Assembly (NCBI GenBank): GCA_963732655.1
Contig: CAVTAI010000001.1
Coordinates: 744,001-808,000, forward strand
Origin: CAVTWS01 sp963732655
GTDB lineage: Bacteria; Actinomycetota; Acidimicrobiia; Acidimicrobiales; SHLQ01
Length of the DNA: 64,000 bases
Direction: 5' to 3'
In this document: positions 59,307-64,000 of the stretch, in pieces
Layout of the letters: every line of letters starts with the position of its first letter
Position numbering within the stretch: the stretch's first letter is position 1
Translations under genes and position numbers: made by a program
Notes under the pieces: generated by a model
The model's input: only the letters and a program-made list of their open reading frames with translations
Told to the model about the DNA's origin: nothing
The model's database searches: none

Positions 59307-60059
59307 TCAGCCGCCACCACCGTCGAGGAGGATCAGTTCGCCGGTGAGGTACGACGACGCGTCGCTGGCCAGGTACAGCGCCGTGCCGACGATCTCGTCG
59401 GCGGCGGCGATGCGTCCGAGCGGGACTTGGTTCGCCATCTGCTGCTGCGCCTGCTCTGACGGCATCGACGAGTGGAAGCTGTCGGTGTGGAAGGTTCCGC
59501 ACACGATGCTGTTCACCCGGATGCCCTTGGGCGCCAGCTCTTGCGCGGACGCTCTGGTGAGCGCGTTCTGCCCCGCCTTGGCGGCGGCATAGATCATCGT
59601 GAACGGGTTCGGCCGGAGCGAGGCCTTGGAGCTGATGTTGATGATCGAGCTTCCCGGCCCCATGTGTTCGGCGGCCAACGCGGTGAGGCGCAGCGGACCC
59701 TTGAGGTTGACGGCGACCGTCTTGTCGAAGAGATCCTCGGTGACGCCGGCCAGCGAGGGCGGTACCGGCGCGATGCCGGCGTTGTTGACCAGCACGTCGA
59801 TCCGACCGAACTCGGCGACGACGGCGTCGACGAGCTCGGCGCACTGCCCCCAGTCGCCCACGTGGCACGCCACCGCAAGGGCCCGGCGACCGAGCGCCCG
59901 GATCTCGGCGGCCACCTCCTCGCACCCGGCGAGCTTGCGGCTCGAGACCACGACATCGGCGCCGGCCTCGGCGAAGCCGAGCGCCATTGCTCGACCGAGT
60001 CCCTTGCTCCCGCCGGTGATGACGACGACCTTGCCGTCGGCCCGCAACGTCGGGATCAT
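59307..60059 (-). CDS. Short-chain dehydrogenase/reductase
   Basis: 250 residues. Motifs: VVVITGGSKGLGRAMALGFAEAGADVVVSSRKLAG (NADP-type, with R-K), IDVLVNNAGIAPVPPSL, SIINISSKASLRPNPFTMIYAAAKAGQNALT (serine, YxxxK) and APKGIRVNSIVCGTFHTD. C-terminus SSYLTGELILLDGGGG. A standard cytoplasmic oxidoreductase, 40 bp upstream of the phosphotransferase gene's end on the same strand. Confidence 0.9.
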   Translation of the reverse strand: MIPTLRADGKVVVITGGSKGLGRAMALGFAEAGADVVVSSRKLAGCEEVAAEIRALGRRALAVACHVGDWGQCAELVDAVVAEFGRIDVLVNNAGIAPVPPSLAGVTEDLFDKTVAVNLKGPLRLTALAAEHMGPGSSIINISSKASLRPNPFTMIYAAAKAGQNALTRASAQELAPKGIRVNSIVCGTFHTDSFHSSMPSEQAQQQMANQVPLGRIAAADEIVGTALYLASDASSYLTGELILLDGGGG

Positions 60060-60099
60060 CGTCGCGCCCCCGAGGTTGAACGGCAGATCGAATGGTTGG

Positions 60100-61133
60100 T
60101 CATCGGCGGATCAACTCCAGGGCGCTGTCGAGCGAACGGTCCGCCTGGCGGCCGAAGTACTCGTGGTACGGATTCGAGGATTGCCCGCGCTGCCACTTGG
60201 CGTACGTGCCTTCGAGCACGATCCCGAGCTTCCAGCGGGAGAACACGTGGTACCACGGCATGGCCGAGAGGTCACGGCCTGACCGCTCGGCGTAGCGGGC
60301 CAGAACGTCGGCCACCGAGGGCACCGCCGTCTGATCGAGCACCGGTTCTTTGCCGGTGCCCAGGGGCATGACGCCCTCGGGACCCGGATGGAAGATCAGC
60401 GCCCACGCCAGGTCGACCAGGGGGTCGCCCACGGACGCCATCTCCCAGTCGACGACCGCCAGGAGCCGGGGCGGCGGGACGGGGCGAACAGGACGTTGTC
60501 GAGCTTGTAGTCGCCGTGACACAGCGTCAGCGCCTGATCCGGCGGCACGGAGCGTCGCAGCCACTCCCCGACCTCGTGAGCGCCAGGAAGCTCGCGGCCC
60601 CCGTACGAAGCCAGTTGGGACAACCAGCGATCGATCTGGCGACCCAGGTACCCGGGAGGGTGGCCCATGTCCCCCAAGCCGCACGCCACCCAGTCGACGG
60701 CGTGGATCTCGACGAGGGCATCGACGAGCTCGGTCACCGCGCCGCCATGGGTCTCCGGTGACGCGGCCCACGCCTCCGGGATCGACCCTCGAACCGGCTC
60801 CCCGTCGATCCGAGCCATCAGATAGAACGGCGAGCCGAAGACGGCCGGGTCGTCGCACGCAGCGACGGGCCGAGCGATGCGCACATCCCCACCGGCGATG
60901 GCCGTCAGGATCCGGTACTCGCGAAGGACGTCGTGCGCCGAGGACGAGCTGGCGTGTTGTGGAGCCCGTCGCAGGACCCACCGGTCGACACCTCGGTCGA
61001 CGGCGAACACCTCGCATGATCCGCCGCCGGTCAGACGTTCGACGCCGAGCGGGACACGATCGCCGAACGCGTCGTCGCAGAAGGCCTCCAAGGCGGCCAC
61101 CGCGTGAGGCTCGACACCCGCGTCGACCGTCAC
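60100..61133 (-). pseudogene. Aminoglycoside phosphotransferase-fold (ACAD10/11-like) protein, frameshifted
   Basis: The GTG at 61133 overlaps the acyl-CoA dehydrogenase stop (GTGA). The N-terminal frame gives GVERLTGGGSCEVFAVDRG, WVLRRAPQHASSSSAHDVLREYRIL, FYLMARIDGEPVRG and ALTLCHGDYKLDNVLFAP (Brenner motif with catalytic D and N). Then the frame breaks near 60475. The frame -1 continues with PPRLLAVVDWEMASVGDPLVDLAW (DFG-like D) and so on. One missing base around 60470-60485 explains it. Such kinase-fold proteins pair with acyl-CoA dehydrogenases and phosphorylate hydroxyacyl-CoA in 4-hydroxy acid breakdown, as the neighbour here suggests. Confidence 0.8.
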
Positions 61134-62428
61134 GCCAGTCCCACCTCGTCCCGCAGCTCGGCCCACTTCACCTCCGCCGCCGGGCGGCGCGACGGCAGGT
61201 GCTCCGTCGGCCAACCCTCCACGGGTGTGTAGCCCTTGAGGATCTGGCGGGCCAGTACGGAACGGTGCACCTCGTCCGGGCCGTCCCCGATGGGCCCGAA
61301 CCGGGTCGAGCGATACCACGCCTCGACCGGCAGATCGGTGGAGTAGCCGAGGGCGCCGCACACCTGGATCGTGCGATCCATCACACCGAGCGCGATCTTC
61401 GACACGTAGGCCTTGACCATGCCGAGCTCGGCCCGGACGGCCGACGCCCCGACCTTGTCCATCTTCCACGCCGTCTGGAACGTGAGCAGCCGGGCGGACT
61501 GGATCTCCATGTGGGACTGGGCCACGTACTCCTGGACCATCTGGTGCTGGGCGAGGAGCTTGCCGTGCGACTCGCGCGACACCGCTCGTTCGCACAAGAT
61601 GTCGAGCGACCGTTGCGCTTGTCCGAGCCAGCGCATGGCGTGATGGATGCGTCCGCCCCCGAGCCGCTTCTGGGCCAGCACGAAACCGTCGCCGGGCTGA
61701 CCGATGAGATGGTCGGCCGGGACTCGACAGTCGCGGAATACGACCTCGGCGTGGTTACCGGTGCGCCCGAACTCAGGATCGGGATGCGCCATGGTGCCGA
61801 CATCGCGGACGACCTCCATGCCGGGCGTGCCCGCCGGTACCACGAAGATCGACGCGTGTTTGTGCGGACGGTTCTCCGGGTTCGTCTCCGCGAAGACCAG
61901 CGTGATGTCGGCGCTCGACGCGTTGGTGATGAACCACTTGTGGCCGTTCAACACCCATTCGTCACCGTCACGCAATGCCGTGGTGCTGATCTTGGTCGGG
62001 TCGGCGCCGGCGTTGAACGGCTCCGTCAGCGCAAAGGCGCTGGTGATGTCTCCTCGCAGGTTCGGCCACAACCAGCGCTCCTTCTGCTCATCGGTGGCGC
62101 CGTGGGCGAGCAACTCCATGTTGCCGCTGTCCGGAGCCTGCACGCCGAAGATGGTCATCGACATCATGCAGCGACCGATGATCTCCGACATCAGAGCCAA
62201 CTTCATCTGACCGAACCCCGCACCGCCGAGCTTGGGATCGAGGAACGCTCCCCACAGGCCACGCGCCTTCACCCGATCCTGGAGGTGGCGTTTGACGATC
62301 CTCCACTCGTCGGCGGGCAGCTCGGACTGGATCGGCTCCAGGGGGATGAGCTCGGCGTCGATGAACGCCCGCATCCACCCGAGTTGCTCGGCGAACTCTG
62401 GGTCCGTCTCGAATTCCCACCCCACCAT
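61130..62428 (-). CDS. Acyl-CoA dehydrogenase
   Basis: 432 residues from the ATG at 62428 (GTGGAGGCC upstream; GTG 62458 is an alternative). Flavin-dependent dehydrogenase: FALTEPFNAGADPTKISTTALRDGDEWVLNGHKWFITNASSADITLVFAET, VPADHLIGQPGDGFVLAQKRLGGGRIHHAMRWLGQAQRSLDIL, VCGALGYSTDLPVEAWYRSTRFGPIGDGPDEVHRS with the late arginine/glycine region. The catalytic base glutamate is in the GPDE region by family analogy. Coupled (GTGA) to the phosphotransferase-fold gene, as in ACAD10/ACAD11-type pairs. Confidence 0.93.
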   Translation of the reverse strand: MVGWEFETDPEFAEQLGWMRAFIDAELIPLEPIQSELPADEWRIVKRHLQDRVKARGLWGAFLDPKLGGAGFGQMKLALMSEIIGRCMMSMTIFGVQAPDSGNMELLAHGATDEQKERWLWPNLRGDITSAFALTEPFNAGADPTKISTTALRDGDEWVLNGHKWFITNASSADITLVFAETNPENRPHKHASIFVVPAGTPGMEVVRDVGTMAHPDPEFGRTGNHAEVVFRDCRVPADHLIGQPGDGFVLAQKRLGGGRIHHAMRWLGQAQRSLDILCERAVSRESHGKLLAQHQMVQEYVAQSHMEIQSARLLTFQTAWKMDKVGASAVRAELGMVKAYVSKIALGVMDRTIQVCGALGYSTDLPVEAWYRSTRFGPIGDGPDEVHRSVLARQILKGYTPVEGWPTEHLPSRRPAAEVKWAELRDEVGLA

Positions 62429-62496
62429 GGCCTCCACGATGCTCGATCGAGCCGTCACCGTACCGCCCGCCGATCGAGACGGTCAGACCAGCGATG

Positions 62497-63408
62497 TCAC
62501 AGCAGTGCGACAGCCTCGATGGCATCGACCACCAAGGCGGGAGTGCCGGTCGCGACGGGGTTGGCGCCGGTGATGGTCACGGTCACGGTGTGGCGCCCCG
62601 ATGTCATGCCCTCGAGCGCGAACAACACCTGCTGGCTCGCATAGGTGGGCGCATGGGTGTCGACGGTGCCCTGGGAGGCACCGTCGATCGTGACCTCGGC
62701 TCGGGCCCGAGCCGGACCCCGTTGGCCGATGAGGCGGAAGACCGGGCCATCGATGGTCACGGTCAGCGAGGATCCCACTGCGCTTCCGACCTGCGCGGCA
62801 CCACCGGATTGCGACGCGTGGTTCCAGGTGAACCAGGTGCCGGCGAAGCCCCCGATGATCCGGTGTTCCTCGAAACGCTGCACAGCAGTGCCGGCTCCCA
62901 GACCAACGGCCTCGACGGCATCGATGACGATGCCGGGCGTGCCCGTCGCGGCCGGGTTGGCACCCACATACGTGATCGATGCCGTGTGATCGCCGGGCGA
63001 GAGCTCAGAGGTCGAGAACAGGGCTCGCTGATTGAGGAAGGTGGGAGAATACGTGTCGACCGTCTCCCACAGAACGCCGTCGATCCATACCTCGGCCCGA
63101 CCACGGGAAGGGCCACGCTGCCCGATCCAGGTGAACGACGGACCCCGCACGGCCGCGGTCACGATCGAGCCGGCCGTCGCGGTGAATCGAGCGGCGCCGC
63201 CTGATTGGGCGGCGTGCGTCCACGTCGACCAGGACCCGTTGTAGGTCAGTCCCGGCGCTGATTCCTCGAACCGCTGGATGAAGCCCGGGAACGGCCCGCG
63301 GATCTCGTAGACCCGCCCCGGATTGCGCTGGGAGGCCACGTACAGGCGCGTGCCGGACGGATCGAACGCCAGCCCGGTGAGCTCGCTGCCGGTCACTCCC
63401 GTGAGCAT
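62497..63408 (-). CDS. Secreted protein end: beta-propeller remnant plus two tandem beta-sandwich modules
   Basis: In the same frame as the upstream PhoX-like ORF, from which it is split by one TGA (63420-63418). It starts TGVTGSELTGLAFDPSGTRLYVASQRNPGRVYE (the last propeller blade), then two copies of a module of about 130 residues: RFEESAPGLTYNGSWSTW... with FTWIGQRGPSRGRAEVWIDG and HTASITYVGANPAATGTPGIVIDAVE, and RFEEHRIIGGFAGTWFTW... with FRLIGQRGPARARAEVTIDG and HTVTVTITGANPVATGTPALVVDAIE. Such jelly-roll modules bind sugars or the cell surface in other proteins. No start site of its own is convincing. Confidence 0.65.
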   Translation of the reverse strand: MLTGVTGSELTGLAFDPSGTRLYVASQRNPGRVYEIRGPFPGFIQRFEESAPGLTYNGSWSTWTHAAQSGGAARFTATAGSIVTAAVRGPSFTWIGQRGPSRGRAEVWIDGVLWETVDTYSPTFLNQRALFSTSELSPGDHTASITYVGANPAATGTPGIVIDAVEAVGLGAGTAVQRFEEHRIIGGFAGTWFTWNHASQSGGAAQVGSAVGSSLTVTIDGPVFRLIGQRGPARARAEVTIDGASQGTVDTHAPTYASQQVLFALEGMTSGRHTVTVTITGANPVATGTPALVVDAIEAVALL

Positions 63409-63417
63409 CGCGACAAC

Positions 63418-64000
63418 TCAAGCCTGCCCCGTCCGGGTCACCTGAACGAGCTGCATGTCGTCGCCGTCTTCGGCGACGATGAGATCGCCCCACGGAGCGA
63501 CGACCAAGGTGTCGACGCCTCGGAGCTGCGGGTTGGGATTGGTCGCGGCGTCGTACAGGACTTCGAGCGTCATGGAGGACGGGTCGAGCGACCACACGCG
63601 ATTGTCGCCCTTGGTCGACAGGTAGACGAGGCCTCGCGAGTACCACAGTCCCTCGGCGCCGTTGAAGGATCGAATGGAGGGCACCTGCAGGTGGGGCCAC
63701 ACCGGCGAACCGGAGGGGTCGGGGACCGGCGCCCATCGCAGGCCGTTCGCGCCGTTGGCGAGGACCGAGAGCGTTCCTGCGCTGAGGTCACCCCAGGTGG
63801 TCGGTTGGAACCGGTACAGACCGCCGTTCGGGCGGTCCTCCGTGAGGTACAGCTCCCGACGGTCGGCGTTGACCGCGATCGTCTCGTGCTGGAAACGCCC
63901 GAGCGCCGGACGCTCCACCGGTGCGGTGGCACCGGCCGGATCCATCTCGTAGACCCTGCCGCCGGGGATCTCCTCGGCCGACAACCAGGTACCCCACGGG
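63418..64000 (-). pseudogene. PhoX-like (DUF839) secreted protein, interrupted by an in-frame TGA and running off the window
   Basis: Continuous from the right edge. First residues PWGTWLSAEEIPGGRVYEMDPAG match the DUF839/PhoX motif (TPWGTW-x-x-x-EE). Then RFQHETIAVNADRRELYLTEDRPNGGLYRFQP, GLWYSRGLVYLSTKGDNRVWSLDP, DTLVVAPWGDLIVAEDGDDMQLVQV, which is the propeller pattern of the family (calcium-dependent phosphatases and related). The TGA after RTGQA is followed in the same frame by the remaining blade and two beta-sandwich modules, so one long gene is split by a stop codon. Confidence 0.75.

Overview
The window is high-GC, densely packed DNA from an actinobacterium. Four features suggest this: a sepF-containing division cluster, a MurE with the meso-diaminopimelate motif DNPR, an MtrA/MtrB-like two-component pair followed by a GerMN lipoprotein, and PIM-type and polyprenol-type mannosyltransferases with flavin/F420-type LLM oxidoreductases. 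The mix of steroid/lipid-like oxidoreductases and the gene order fit Acidimicrobiia best, but that placement is inference. No rRNA, tRNA, CRISPR array or insertion sequence was recognised.

Layout. (1) 1-1171: the end of an ECF sigma factor gene and its membrane anti-sigma factor, followed by a tandem run of terminator-like hairpins. (2) 1271-18622, minus strand: a complete division and cell wall (dcw) cluster, transcribed mraZ-rsmH-ftsL-ftsI-murE-mraY-murD-ftsW-murG-murC-murB-ftsQ-ftsZ-pgeF-yggS-sepF. Most junctions are 4-base start/stop overlaps. murF is absent from its usual place between murE and mraY. A promoter overlapped by 10-bp-spaced TGG repeats, the expected MraZ operator layout, lies upstream of mraZ. 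(3) 18847-20802: lipoate ligase-like protein, a small conserved protein and a ROK sugar kinase. (4) 20968-25439: a MoxR ATPase / DUF58 / transglutaminase operon. (5) 25455-29569, minus strand: DUF3040, DNA polymerase IV, NUDIX, an HTH membrane protein and a polyprenol-mannose synthase-like glycosyltransferase. (6) 29644-33557, plus strand: small membrane protein, inositol monophosphatase family, MtrA-MtrB-(short LpqB). (7) 33574-46186: phosphofructokinase, glycerol kinase, aminotransferase, a coiled-coil SMC-like protein, enoyl-CoA hydratase, PimB-like mannosyltransferase and queG. (8) 46240-64000: an accessory metabolic region rich in short-chain dehydrogenases, LLM oxidoreductases, Rieske oxygenase, nitroreductase, acyl-CoA dehydrogenase and aminoglycoside-phosphotransferase-fold proteins, ending in a PhoX-like secreted protein that runs off the window.

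Two window-wide patterns stand out. First, about fifteen loci carry short tandem direct repeats. Inside genes the unit is nearly always a multiple of three (18, 24, 27, 30 or 33 nt, most often 30). Copies are often identical, each locus has its own unit sequence, and many arrays sit on gene ends, signal/anchor regions or overlapping stop/start junctions (ftsQ, mraY/murD, ftsI, queG). This looks like repeated local slippage or duplication filtered for reading frame, and in ftsQ and murD it multiplies possible start codons. Second, six genes are split by single-base frame changes and one by an in-frame TGA. These may be assembly indels or true gene decay, and raw reads are needed to decide.
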